NCBI GenBank assembly: GCA_015680685.1
Contig: MNCI01013895.1
Span: 735,283 to 799,282 of the forward strand
Direction: 5' to 3'
DNA from: Gnetum montanum
Lineage: Eukaryota; Streptophyta; Gnetopsida; Gnetales; Gnetaceae
DNA: 64,000 nt
Below, in pieces: positions 33,926 to 46,184 of this stretch. The stretch's first letter is position 1; each line of letters starts with the position of its first letter. Position numbers and translations under genes: made by a program. The notes below the pieces were generated by a model. The model was not told the DNA's origin and ran no database searches. It saw nothing but the letters and a program-made list of their open reading frames with translations.

Positions 33926-35487
33926 TATAACGACTAAAAATGTCAGTGGTTGGAATCACCAAGGGGTCAAGGGACGCAGAGCCTTAACCCCACCTCCATG
34001 TAAGGGCCTTGTTGGAAAATGAAGGTAGAGTGCCCTGGATAATCTTGTCGATTGAATGTGCACTTTGTTAACTACAATCAGGGTATTGGGTGCAATCGAG
34101 GGTGGTGTGGTTAGCCAAAATACAAATGCAAACAACATGAAACAATGCTAAGTGTCGAAGTGGTGTTTCATAGTTCTAAGTGTAGAGCATAGCCACGGAA
34201 TGGGGGTGAGCATAGCTAAGGGTTTTGACCAAAACAAGGGTACCAACTCGTAGAGACTATCACCCAAGCATAATACAACATGACAATGCATGAAAAAGTG
34301 CAAAAAGACACTAAAAATGTAAAAAAATGTTAGAAACAGGAGAGAGAAATGGAATACTACCCCAAATGGGAGTGTAGTGAACTCCAAAAAGGGTCTTAGA
34401 AGGCACAAAGTGTACAATAGGCAAAATGGGAGCATAGTCATAATCTTGATGGTGTCAGGCCATGAAGTCTAGTGCTCACCATGATGAACCATGCCTACTA
34501 AGTTGGCTACCATGGTGTACCATGTGGAGTTCTATAAGGTTGTAACAGGGTTGTAGTGTACCATGCAGTGTAATTATGCCTCTCTGATAGTGTGGTATGC
34601 TCTAGGTCTCATTCACCCATGGAGCTAACTGCCAAGATGCCAAATGCCAAATGTAAGTGCCAACTAGCAGCTGTTAAAACATTGGGATGCAGAGGTATTT
34701 ATATGGCTAGGGTTAACCCAAAATGTGGATTGAGTGCCACGTGGTAGTGTGGTAGGTGAAACTACGAGAAAAATTCAAAAAAATTTCTATGTCTAGAGGT
34801 GACCAAAAAAAGTTCAAAAGTTTTTCTAACTCTAGTTGCTATTCTCATCTTATATTACATGTGGGACATAGGATGCTACCTAGGGATAACATGTAGCATG
34901 GACACCTAGAAGAATCTAGTAAGAATTGTAGTCCTTGTTCTTGCTATGCTAGCTATGCTCTAGAGCATAGTAGAGAGCATAACACTAGGAGTTAGAAAAT
35001 CTGCCAAATGCCTCTTCCATGTTGAGCTAGCTTGACAGCTTCTAACTTGACACTTAGGCAAAACTAGCCACTAAGGTGTTGACTACACTCTAGAGCATAG
35101 TAGGAGCAAGGGGAGCATAGCACAACACTTAGAAAAACTTTTATAGCTTGCTACACTTGCCCTATGTTATGAGTGACATATAACTTAGTAGTTAGAAATT
35201 TTTTTGCAGAATTGGTGTCTCATGCTGCCTATGCTAGCTATGCTCTAGAGCATAGCAAGGGCAATGAGAGCATAACACAACACTTAGAAAATTTTTTGCA
35301 ACTTTCTACACTCACCCCGTGTTACATGTGGGATTCGTAATTGAGCAGTTAGAAAAATTTTTGCAAAACTAGTAGTTGAAGCTAACTACACTTAACACTT
35401 AGAAAAATTTGGGCAAAGTGCCATCATTTTGACACTTAGCCAAATTTGCAGTCACAATGCTAGGACCCAAAATTTTCTAGTGTTTCA
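33926..35487 (-). repeat. 5' LTR of element C (complete)
   Basis: Minus strand start TGAAACACTAGAAAATTTTG at 35487, end GTCGTTATA at 33926, 1562 bp. U3 holds diverged ~100-bp units with perfect 18-bp palindromes CTATGCTCTAGAGCATAG at 34953-34970 and 35238-35255. TATAAATA (minus) at 34696-34703. Confidence 0.85.
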
Positions 35488-35515
35488 ACACTATGAAAAT
35501 TATGAAAGCACTTAT

Positions 35516-35968
35516 CTTGTAGCATAACAGACAATTCTAGGTGGGTTTTAGAATAAGGTGTGCACTTGCAGCATAATGAACAAGGTGTTGCTCTTTTTGT
35601 AGCAATCAAAACTCATCATGTTCCATATCCTAGATAGGCATTGAGCACTCCTAGGACCTTTTCCTGAACCACTTACTCAATCATTGCTAGTGATAGGCTC
35701 ATCTAACATGAACCTCAAGATGTCCTAGTTAACCCCAGGTAGCAACATCTTGGTGATGGTGCTAGCAGCCTCCACTGCGAAGTGTGACCACATGATCATA
35801 TTGAACTGCTGTAATAAGTACTTTGAGAACTCATGAGCCCCTAGCTAGAACCACATGACTGAAACATCCACCCACATATCTGGTGCAAGAATGTTGGAAA
35901 TAGGCTCACTCATGTAGCATAGAATGCCCACAAGCTCCACCATGACCAAGATAAGCTTCAACAACACA
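35516..35968 (-). pseudogene. asORF exon 1 of element D: FCP1/NIF-like domain, catalytic residues lost
   Basis: Minus strand: KLILVMVELVGILCYMSEP, FLKYLLQQF-like stretch reading YLLQQFNMIMWSHFAVEA, LSRIWNMMSFDCYKKSNTLF and NPPRIV near the end. Acceptor at 35969-35970. The donor is decayed to ATAAG at 35515. Length 453, a multiple of three, against 456 in A. The rest of the gene is cut off by the insertion of C. Confidence 0.6.
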
Positions 35969-37811
35969 CTACAACTACCAAGTAACAAGCAAAGTGTTAG
36001 TATATACACATGTAGATGCAAATTTTTCCATTGAATCATTAGGATAAGTTAGCAAAATTAACATAATACAATGTAGACTAACAATAGTTCTTAATTTTGG
36101 CAATGCCCTCTAGGGCCCCATGGGTATAGGACATTAGCCAACTCATTTGACGTGCCTGGTACTCATTAGAATACAACATGTTTTCATAGGATTAGCATCA
36201 TTACAGTTTGTAGGTTTAGCATTGTAACATTTCACAAATTTAGCATTATGCATAGTTTACAACATTTTTGTAAGATTTTTCTAACTCTGGATTACCTCAG
36301 TGGAGAGCATAGTCTAGAAATCATAAATTTTTCTAACTCCAAACTACCTTCATTGAGAGCATAGTCCTAGATTGTAGAGTTTTCTAACTCCCTAACTACA
36401 CTCTCCACATAGTGTAGTCCCAAAAAAATGAACTTTCAAGAGATGAATTTCATCANNNNNNNNNNNNNNNNNNNNNNNNNNNNNNNNNNNNNNNNNNNNN
36501 NNNNNNNNNNNNNNNNNNNNNNNNNNNNNNNNNNNNNNNNNNNCCCTACATGCCTTGCCCCATCGTAGCCACTCATAAGAAATTTTTTCAAAAGAAAAAA
36601 AGAGAAAGATAAAAAAAATGTTCATTGCCCCCTCCTGCCATGCCACGGTGCATCCCCTATGCAAATCCCTAGGCTTTGCAACCCTACCCCATGCATGGAT
36701 TAAGAAAATAAATTTTCATAGAAAAGAGAATGTAGGGAAAACCCCTACTATGCTCCCTACCCCACGGCTAGCCACCCTCGACCACCGCCAAAGCCAAAAC
36801 CCTGATCCTTGTCTCACCCCTATCCACACCATAAAACAAAAACTTTTTTTTTACAAAGAAGAGAGAGGGAAATGTAGGGTAAACCCCTACTACACCCCCT
36901 ACCCCATAACAGGCCACCTTTAGCTACCACCAAAACCTCCCCACTACCCTCCTAGGAACCCCATGTGCCCTAAAATTTTTTCAAGTAGAAAGCACTCATG
37001 ACCCATGTAAAAACCCCATTGAGCAAAACACTCCTTATGGTAACCCCCTGCCATGGCAGGGCACACCAATAGTCTACACTCTAAACCCAAACCCTCAAAA
37101 TGCAAGAAAATGAGAAAAAAATATGCAAAGGGGAGAGTGTAATTGGGGTATCTGGTAGGCACTGACAACCTCCTCTCCTCAATGCACACCTATGGTAAGT
37201 TGCCCAGTGCTTGTTCCTCATTGTTCACATTCACGAGTCCTAGATGTAGGCATCTACTTTAGCATGTCATCTTACCCCAACTATGCTGTCCACTAATAGT
37301 GCACAACAGTAATGGCAACACTATGCTTTGAACTTTGCATTTAACAGCAAGAAAATGAGAACTTACCCATGGTAAAATATGCCTATATACCCTCTTGAGT
37401 TATTTAATGATCCATCAAATTAGGACTACATTCCACATTTAGCTAAAATTTTTAACCTTTGGATGAGAGCATAGTCACCTATACTTAGATAAAATTTTTA
37501 ACTTTTCATCACCTAGTGAATGCCTAAACCAATTTCAGTTTCCAAGCACAGCCAACCTTTCCCGAAATGGCATATTTGATGCACCTACAGTCCCCTAAGA
37601 CCTAAAACTAACATGCACAACTTACTGAGGCCTAAAACTAGCACAAACATGCTTACCTTCCTCAATAGCCCACATGCATACTTAGGCAAATTTCATTGCA
37701 TTTCATTTTCTTCATTTGCCTATATTAACTTTGTTAAAATAGGTGACACTTGACATTTCTTTGGTTGATTTTACATAAACATGCCATAGCTATGCATGAG
37801 TAGATCTTCTC
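35969..37811. other. asORF upstream spacer of element D (contains an assembly gap)
   Basis: Collinear with 9541-11660 of A: conserved minus-strand block at 36108-36170, LTR-like CTAACTCTGG / GCATAGTC words at 36280-36420, N gap 36456-36543, CCTTGCCCCAT-type GC-richer block, TATA-like GGGTATATAGGC (minus, about 37384), boundary repeats 37580-37660, and a decayed acceptor region near 37765-37780. A frame that spans the N gap is spurious. Confidence 0.55.
36456..36543. other. Assembly gap (88 N)
   Basis: Run of N in the asORF upstream spacer of element D. Other N positions are 49532-49581 and the single base 63744. Confidence 0.99.
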
Positions 37812-37923
37812 ACTTTTGGTCACTAAGGCCTATGAAAATGGAGCGTTTAAGCTTTTTGACTATGATGGAAATGAGTTTGCCAATCTAGTGAACCATTCAT
37901 ATCTAAATCCATACTACACCTAG
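37812..37923 (+). pseudogene. pol: C-terminal remnant of pol (element D)
   Basis: Reads TKAYENGAFKLFDYDGNEFA then NHSYLNPYYT-stop at 37921-37923, matching the integrase end of A (VKAYNNGTFRLVDHDDNEFA ... KLYYA-stop). It is joined directly to the equivalent of the first dozen codons of pol of A (ATGAGTAGATCTTCTCAC against ATGAGCATCTTCACTCAC), so about 3.3 kb is deleted. Confidence 0.75.
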
Positions 37924-37964
37924 CATGCAACGCTATACATCAATCCAACAAGGTAAGCACTTGT

Positions 37965-38690
37965 CCACTATGATGTTAAACTGGCATAGAGCACTCATAC
38001 GCCATGATGAAAAACTAGCATAGTATCCATCTACTATGAAGCTAAACTTGCATTGATCATTCACTATGACATTAAACTAGCCCAATAGAGGAGTTGTCTG
38101 CTATGACGTTAAACTAGCACACATACACTATGTATTTGCTATAATGTTAAGCTAGCAAGATACATCCACTATGACATTAAATTGCCAAAGCATTTATTTG
38201 CCATGATGTTAAACTAGCAAGACTCATATGCTATGATGTTAAATTATGGTAGAGCACTTATTTGCCATGATGATAGATTGACACAACATGCATCCGCTAT
38301 GATGCTAAATTAGCATAGCATTCATCTACTATGATGTTAAACTAACACAAACCCAATACATTTGCTATGACATTAAATTGGCATAGTTCATCCTTGAGTC
38401 ACAATGTTAAACTAGCACAATAGCCTATCTACCATAATGCTAAACTAGCACAACTCATCCTTGGGTTATGATGTTAAATTGGCACAACAACATTCATCTA
38501 CTACAATGTTAAACTGACATAGCTTATCTACTACGATGTTAAACTAGCACCCACACTACTCATTCACTATGACATTAAACTAGCACAACATTCGTTCACC
38601 TCGATGCTAAACTAGCACACAACAGTCCACTAGGACTATAAACTAGCATACCATAGTCTACTAAGACCTTAAATTAGGTTCACGATCAAT
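37965..38690 (+). repeat. Boundary tandem repeats after pol (element D)
   Basis: About 20 copies of a 30-40-bp unit with the core CTATGATGTTAAACTAGCACA. Longer than the array of A. CTGG/CTAG and CG/CA variants are mixed, as expected from methylation decay. Confidence 0.85.
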
Positions 38691-38805
38691 CATGCATGGT
38701 TTTACAAGCAAGAAAGAGTAATTCAAACTCCCCTCCACCTTCACTTTTCTACACCATGTGGGTAGGGATCCTACAATCTTAGAGTAGAGCACCTGCAATT
38801 GGTGT

Positions 38806-39135
38806 AGCCTCAAGAGCACTCGTAGCATCATGGCCCCTAAAACATTTTGTTGGTTTTTTTAGCACTTTTTGTCACTGTAGCCTTTAGAGCACTTATAGAA
38901 TTATGGTCCGCTGCCATTTTGTTGATTTTTTGAGCTCTTATCATCACTCCAACCTTTGGAGCACTTGTAGCATTATAGCCTCCCACCATTTTGCTAATTT
39001 TTTGAGCTCTTACCATTGGCACAACCTTTGGAACATTTGTAGCATTTTCACCCCGAACATTTTACTGACTTTTTTGAATACTTGCAACTAGTTTGGCCTT
39101 TAGAGCACTTGTAGCATTTTTGTGCCCTAGCATTT
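38806..39135 (+). repeat. 72-bp tandem repeat, ~4.5 copies (element D)
   Basis: CCTTTRGAGCACTTGTAGCAT starts at 38881, 38953, 39025 and 39097, spacing exactly 72. Because 72 is divisible by 3 the array opens repetitive frames on both strands (38837-39022 and 38903-39091) that are not genes. Element A has only about two copies (15740-15870). Confidence 0.85.
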
Positions 39136-40052
39136 TATTTGCATTGTGTGTTGTGTGTTTTCCTTGTCTTCTATGAGTTGTGTTTGCAAGATGAAGCCCT
39201 AGGCCATCGTGTAGAGATGCATCTCATCGCAACAACAAGTCATCATAGTGCTCAAAGGTGCACAATTGGACTAGCTAAGCCACTTAAGAGTGCGCATTCT
39301 TTCCTATCCTATTATAGCCTACCCAAATCTACTCCTACATTTCACTCTTTTTCCTTGTATAGCAATGATTGCAATCCCTTAACACTCATGAGCTATGACC
39401 ACATGGCCTCTTCTTTGCATATCGCATTGCAAACCATAGAACCCAAGGTGGACATAACATAATTTTTTCTATGTGAAGCCTCTATTGGCTAGTCAAATCC
39501 CAGGTGGATATAACATAAGTCATCTTGGGAAGGAAACACTTGTTCTACAGATGCGATGTGGTTTCATAAGCATCAAAGTAAAGCCCAGCTAGTGGCATGT
39601 AGTCCACTTGATTAAAAGAACCCCATAGAAAAAAGAAAAAGAAAAGAAAAAAATAAATAAAAAGAAAAGAAAGAGAAAAGGGGAAAAAGCATGTCCCCAA
39701 GTAAATTAGTAGAGCTGCAATTTTGCAACTGGTCAAGCCTTGAATCCAAACTGACTCTCTCATGAGCACTCTAATTAGAGGTATATGTTTTTAGGGATAG
39801 ATCACTCTAGTGTCATGGCCATTATCAACTATGATGTTTTTGCATCATAACACCCTATTTTCATCCCATCTTTCTTTTTATCCCTAGCACATTACCTATA
39901 CCTATTACTCCCAGCATACCGCTATCCATAACACTCTTGAACATGACATAATGACAATCCATCAGGTACTAAAGAGTGATGTTGGCACCAAGCCTATTGT
40001 GGTTTTTTTTCATTCTTTACCAACATCTCTCAAGCCACTTCTCTAGACATCA
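39136..40052 (+). other. 3' untranslated region of element D
   Basis: Collinear with 16180-17143 of A. Purine-rich AAAAAGAAAAG-type tract at 39625-39685. Ends in CATCTCTCAAGCCACT before the polypurine tract CAAAGAGGGGCCAA (40053-40067). No coding sequence. Confidence 0.6.
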
Positions 40053-40067
40053 ACAAAGAGGGGCCAA

Positions 40068-41698
40068 TGAAACACCACCAAATTTGGACTACAACGTCTC
40101 GACTACAAATTTTTCTAAGTGTTAGTATGAGAAATTTTTTTCTACGTGCTAGGACTACACTCTCCACTGCCCTAGAGCATAGTCAGCCTAGTGAAGAGTG
40201 TAGTCAACTAAAAAACTAATTTTTGGCAATTTTTTCTAAGTGTCATTGCAAAGCAAGAAGCTACAAATTTTTTGAAGTGTTGGGACTATACTCTTCATTA
40301 CCCTAGAGCATAGTCAGCTTAGTAGAGAGCATAGTCAATACACAAAGGCTAGCTTTGCAAATTTTTCTAAGTGTTAAGCTAGCTATTGTATATTTTTCTA
40401 AGTATTGAGACTATGCTCTTCATTTCCCTAGAGTGTAGTTAAGCATAGTTAAATAGAAGCCAATTTTTGCAAGTTTTGGCAACTACTGGGACTATGCTTG
40501 ACCCCAGTTGGGAATGTAATCAACCTCCCATGGAGAGCATAGTTAGCACATAGTCATATTTTGCAAAATTTTTCCAAGTGTTGGACTATGTTATCCCTCA
40601 ATCCAAAGCATAGTTAAGTGTAGTCAGCTAGAATAGCCTTCAAAGGCCTCCACAACATAGCACCAACATTCAAATTAGCTCAAACTCACCTCCAAAAAGT
40701 GTAGTTAGCAAAATGCATCTTTGTTATACTTCTTTCTTATCCTTGAATTGTAACTACGCTCAACCCCACTCAAGACAGTGGAAAGCATAGTCCTAGAGCA
40801 TAGTCTCCAAAGTTGCATTTTTTTGGTACATTGTGGTCTTTTTGACACATGAATATGTAGTTGGTATCATAGTCATCATCTCATAGTTTGGTAGAGTCCA
40901 ACAAAGCAGAGTAGAGTATAACATTGCTAGCCTCAATGAAGAGAATAATTGGATGATAACACAGTCCCAACCATCCCACTACAACGTGGTAGCCCTTCAG
41001 CACTTCACGAGGAACTTAGCCCTATAAATACCCCTACCATATATGTTTTATGGGTTGGAAAATTCAAGCATTTCTATCATTTTGTATAGACAAAAAATAA
41101 AGGCATATTAGTGAACTGGATAAAGACAAAAGTTGCACACCACCCGTAGCTCACCATAGGACACCGCAGACCAACATAGTCCACTATACACCGTAGCAAC
41201 CAACCTAGTAGGCATTGACATCATAGCAGAATGTTAGTCTTCATAGCTAGACATCCTCAAGACTATGACTATGCTATTCACTATGCTTGTTATACACCAT
41301 GTACCTTGTCACCCCTTCTAGAGTTAACTATGCTCAACCCTAGTTAGGGTGGTGTTTCATCCTCTCTATCTCTCTCTCTTTTCCTCTACATTTTCAACAT
41401 TTTTACTTGTACTTTTAGCATTTTATCTGCATTTTCTACTATTTTCATGCATAGTTGTGCATTGACACCTTAATTTTCTAGCAAAAGCCTTGACTATGCT
41501 TACATCCTCTAACACTGCAAACACTACTTGACCCTTAGCATCATTCTACATTTGCATTTCATAAGTCCCTATTCGATGGACAAGACCATTTAGGGCATCC
41601 AATGTCCACCTCTAGTAGGCTCTCACATCAACATAGGATCAAGTTGTATGCTCGTGAATCCCTCAATGTTCTAGCCATTGACATTTTTAGTCACTACA
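40068..41698 (+). repeat. 3' LTR of element D (complete)
   Basis: Starts TGAAACACCACCAAATTTGG, ends TTTTTAGTCACTACA, 1631 bp. ~100-bp palindromic units at 40100-40640; TATAAATA at 41033-41040; (CT)n at 41360-41395. It best preserves the CA end. Confidence 0.85.
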
Positions 41699-41764
41699 AT
41701 TTGATGCCAAAATTTGAATCTACATGTGTATACTAACACTTTGCTTGTTGCTTGGTGATTGTAG

Positions 41765-44700
41765 GGTGTTGCCAAAGCCTGTCTTGGTCATGGTGAAGCT
41801 CATGGGCATGTTGTGCATTGGATATGTGGGTGGGTGTTCAAGCAGTGTGGTTCCAATTAGGGGCTCATGAGTTCCTAGAGTACTTATTACAATAGTTTAG
41901 TGTGATCATGTGGTCACACTTGGCAATGGAGCTTGCTAGTGCCATAATTGAGACATTGTTGCCTAGGGCTAACTAAGGCATCTTGACATTCATGTTAGAT
42001 GAACTTACTTCTAGTAGTGATGGAGCAATTGGTTTGGGAAGAGGCCCTAGGAGTTCTTGGTACCTATCTAGGATATGGTACATGACGAGGTTTGGTCGCT
42101 ACAACAAGAGCAACACCCTTTTTGTTGCACTGTGAGTGTACACCCTATTTCAGAACCCACCTAGAACTATCTACTGCATTGGAGGGTAAGTGCATTTATG
42201 GCTTTTTAGTGTGTTCTTTGCTACTTGTTAATGTTAGATTGCTAATGTATTGTAGTTAGTGGTAGGTTTAGGGTTGAGAAGGAGGGCCTACATGATGAAT
42301 CGAATGCTTTGGCCTTGACCCACACTACATTGGAGATGTTCTCTTCTACCTAAAATGTTCAAGAAGCTATGATTGAGTAGGTGGGGTTTGACCTAAAGGC
42401 CTATCCTACCTGGTACTTGAGGGCATATGAGTTGTGCTGGACTCATAGTTGGTTGGATGAGGAGTGGATCACTAGTGAGCTTAACATCGAGGAGCTCCTT
42501 ACAATGCCACCTCTATCTAGCATCCCATTTTTGCCACATATGCATTTATGTTTTGGCTTATGTGGTTGCTTGTGTGTGCAAGTTAGTTTGCCTTTGCATG
42601 ATGCTAATGTTGTTTTGCCTTTGTTGCAGTGGTAGTTGCTTCAGGTGAGGTGACAGTGATCACCATAGGCCACATAGAAACCACTCTCACCATGAAGTAT
42701 GATGATGTGGAGGGTGCACAACACTGGCTATGCCATAAGGCCTCAGATGCACTAATTGCTAGGCTTATGCATGAAGGGTTGATGGACCTATTTTTGGCCC
42801 TTAGCAAGAGTATCTTGGTGGCCAAAATGGTTATCATCATCAACTTCTTTAGTAGTGATGTTAAGTAATTTTTCATCCAAGTGTGTGGTGTGATGGTAGT
42901 ACTTGACCTTAGCAAGGCTTTCTTTGCTGACCTCTTTGGTCTCATCATTAATGGACTGATGATTATCAATAAGGCTAGTAGAGAGATGGATTGTAGAGGG
43001 CAGATTGAGGAGTGGTTGGGGACCATCCAATCTCACAAGGGCATACCAATTAAGGATGTGCTTGTGCCTAAGGTGTAGGAGGTGTACCCTCTTTTCCACA
43101 TTTGTGCCTTTCTAAAGTTTCTCTTACAAGGAAAGATCCTTAGGATGGAGCAAGCATGGGTGATGAAGGAGGTGCTACTAGAGGATACGAGGTTCAACTG
43201 GGCTACCTATATAGCTACTGACTTTCAAGTAGAGATCACTAGGTTACGGTTTAACCTCTAGGTGAGGTCCCATGTCCACTTTGTGTTCTTTTTAGGGTAA
43301 CTACAAAGGTTCACAGAGCTCTTGGTTATGCATGATCATGGAAGATGTGCTATGTAGGATTGTGAGTAGCTTGCCAAGCCATGAATTAAGCACATTTTCA
43401 TGATGACATATATGTAGAACCTCCCAAAGAAGATCGATGAGTCGTTATTCATAACAACTAAGGATCCTATCGGGTAGTCACATTACTTACATGATAGCAT
43501 GGGCAAGGGCCCCCTAGCTGGAACTGGTGACATGACTAAGGTAGACTACTATATTGCAAAGATGATGAGACTATCTAAGGCAAAGATTAAGAGGTCATGT
43601 CCTATGAAGGAGGCTACCCCTGAGGCCAGGTAGCTAAGTGGCAAAAATATCCCTATTAGACTTCAAGGCTTGTGCACAGAGGTTGCAAGTTAGTATTTAT
43701 AAATTTCCTAGATGCAAAATTATGTTTTTATGTATATTTATATTTTTATATTTATATTTTATGTTATGCTATTAACTAGCTAGTGAAGAGCATGTGTGCT
43801 AATGTGCTATATATGGACATGTGTTAATTGTACAGATAGGAGAGAGGGATTCAGGAGCAACAACTGAGGTGGTAGCAAAAGAAGCACCCCCTTAGGCTAA
43901 GAAGGAGGAAGATGCCTAGGGGGACAAGCTACTTGAGATAGTAGAGACCCTCTAATAGGTGGAGGAAGAGGGGTTGCTTCACCCTAATGGGGATGATTTT
44001 GATAGCCTATTTGATGGTGTGTAGCTAGGTGAGCTCCAGACACTCATGCCTAAGGGTCTACTAGGTAACTAATTTGGATTTCCATATATCATTGCTTCCT
44101 TGCTCTAGCATCTTTAGCCATTTGATTATATGCTAATTGCATCATTGTGTTATAACATTAGATGTCCCTGCCAATGGTCCCATGTCTACCTATTGCATGG
44201 AGCCATGGGTAGACATGCCCGATAAATTCACCTTCATGAAAGGCATTGTTGAGGACATGGTGGACCACTTGTAGTAGGTAGATCCCAAGCTTAGTATGCA
44301 TGAGATGTTGTTTTGCTATGTTGCTCTACTACTTGCATGCTTAGTTTTCGTCTAAGATTGATTGCTTGTTGCATGCCTACAGGTTCTAAGTTTCGATGGG
44401 ATTCAAGCAAAGTGGCCAAAGTGGATGCCCTCCTTGATCTCCCTCCTAAGGTCGATTAGGTATCTCATCACATGTATGAGGCATTGAACAAGTGCATGAT
44501 TTCCTATGAAAAGGTGTTATGGATTTTCAGGTGCTTGAATGAGCACTTGTGGAAATGCTTGCATGAGATGGTAGAGAGGGTGGCCAGCTAAGACAGAAAG
44601 ATCAATGATCTACAATCAAGATATGATTTCTTGGTGGCTAGAGCTTCAGGAGACAACACTTGGTGTACATCTAAGATAGAGTACACCCAATACTAGACAA

Positions 44701-45379
44701 CACTTAGAGGTAAGAATGAGGCCACATGGGAGGTGATTAAGCAGTGACTACAAATGGACTTACTTGTACAAAAGAATTAAGATTGGAAAAATTATAGCAC
44801 AAAGGTGTACTAGTGGGGGCAAACTCAGAAGAACCACAAGCACCAACACAAGTGTGAGTGTGACATGTATCTATGATGATACAAATAGGAGTTTACCGAA
44901 CACCGCCACCTCAAGATGGTTCTTGAGGTGACCAATGAGAGGAAGACATATGAGTTGTTCACATGACATACAATGGTGAGTGGCTTTCCTAAGAGGGAGA
45001 TTATCATCCCTTTGGAAGAGGGTTCTTCTACTACTTTTTCAATGGAGATGCCCACATGGATCTCCATGGACAAAGGTAAGACCCTCATGAGAATTGACTT
45101 TGGCTAAGAGGATTGGACACAATTTCTAAGGCCAAGATCCTCTATCACTTAGAGGTTGGCCTTGAAAAGTTGCCTCCAAAGGACACTGATGTGGGACCCT
45201 CTCAAGTAAGTTTTTCATGATCATGATTTTTCATTTTGAGTTAGCTTGTATAATGCAGGTTTACTTACTAATGATGCCTATTTGCTATGATTATGTTGTA
45301 GGTACCAAGAGATGCCATGGGCCCCAGTGATGTGATGGAGGGAGAGGAACCTCCACCTCCACCTAATGCCACTAGTTGA
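41765..45379 (+). pseudogene. asORF: multi-exon gene opposite to gag-pol (element E copy, most complete)
   Basis: Exons by GT/AG sites matching A: 41765-42185, 42266-42549, 42630-43688, 43836-44064, 44162-44293, 44393-45205, 45302-45379. Good sites: GAGG|GTAAGT at 42186, CTTTGTTGCAG at 42629, AATTGTACAG at 43835, CTAG|GTAACT at 44065, GCCTACAG at 44392, CTCAA|GTAAGT at 45206, TTGTAG at 45301. The exon 2 donor (GTTTTG) is weak. Exon 1 is FCP1-like. Exon 3 carries KAFFADLFGL, EQAWVMKEVLLEDTRFN and HVHFVFFLG. Exon 6 carries QKNHKHQHKCECDMYL and AKILYHLEVGLEKLPP. Exon 7 ends EEPPPPPNATS-stop. About a dozen stops or shifts. Confidence 0.75.
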
Positions 45380-46184
45380 GCATGACTTGATGTACCTCTA
45401 ATGTTGGGAATTTTTTGCTATTTTTGCTATATTTTTGCCACATGATGCTACTCATGCTATGTACTACTATTCATATGATATATAATGCATGGATTTTCTA
45501 TGCCTAATGTGTAATGTGTAAACTTCTTCTTTTCATGTTTTATTTGCCATGCGCTTGCTATGCTTATAATGTAATGAATTAACATGCTAAGTTTGGAGTA
45601 TGTGACAATAGTATGACTAGGTTGTTGCAAGACCCATACTAGTTTAAGGCCATAGCAGGAGTGTTGATGCTAGTTTAAGGCCATTTTGGACCACAATGAT
45701 AGTTTAGAGTCATTTTGGACTACAATGTAATTGAAGGTGATATTTTAAGGTCATTTCGAGCCACAATGCTAGTTTAAGGTCATTTAGGACTATGTGTTGC
45801 TAGTTTAAGGTCATGAAGGGATAGGATGTTGCTAGTTCAAGGTCATGATGGGCTATGTGTTTTTGTAATTTTAGTTTTATGAGTTTTATGCATTTTTATG
45901 CATCAAGGCAAATGCATTAAAGCAACAACAATAGAAATGTAAACTAACCTATCAAATGCATAGGCAATACGGATAGTAAGCTAAGTGATTAAACTAAATA
46001 CAAATAATATGCTATAATGCTAATGCAACGTGAATGGGAAGTAGGAAGCAGGGTGTAAGTAGACAACAAGTAGGTCCCTAGCATGCTTTTGGACTAAGGG
46101 AGTACCTTAGTCACACAGTTGCTTCCTAACCCAATGTGGATTAGGGGGCATGTAGGGCCTAGAGGACACTATTCAGTAATCTCC
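45380..46184 (-). repeat. Spacer between asORF and gag-pro (element E) with boundary repeats
   Basis: At 45640-45860 five or six units read on the plus strand CTAGTTTAAGGCCATTTTGG. Otherwise AT-rich, without coding sequence. Just after gag the donor equivalent reads CATAGGGAGATTACTG, so the GT seen in A is lost. Confidence 0.65.

Larger units (their letters stand above)
29510..35487 (-). mobile_element. Element C: Tat element, 5' half (LTR, leader, gag-pro)
   Basis: Minus strand order from right: complete 5' LTR 35487-33926, primer-site candidate, repeat leader, gag-pro, boundary repeats. It stops at about 29510-29555 where element B begins. Same family as A by LTR ends, leader and gag opening. 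Its LTR start abuts asORF exon 1/intron 1 sequence of D, so C appears inserted in D; the flanking base run 35488-35492 (ACACT) is the expected duplication. Confidence 0.75.
35488..41698 (+). mobile_element. Element D: Tat deletion derivative
   Basis: Plus strand order: asORF exon 1 (minus strand), upstream spacer, last ~40 codons of pol, boundary tandem repeats, 72-bp repeats, 3' UTR, polypurine tract, complete 3' LTR. RT, both RNase H and most of integrase are missing between about 37810 and 37830. The left part beyond 35488 is displaced by element C. The LTR ends at 41698, directly followed by sequence just upstream of asORF exon 1 of element E. Confidence 0.75.

Noticed and set aside
36392-36664. 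90-codon minus-strand frame
   Set aside because: Runs through an 88-base N gap.
38837-39091. Repetitive proteins on both strands
   Set aside because: Translations of a 72-bp tandem repeat, open because the unit is divisible by 3.
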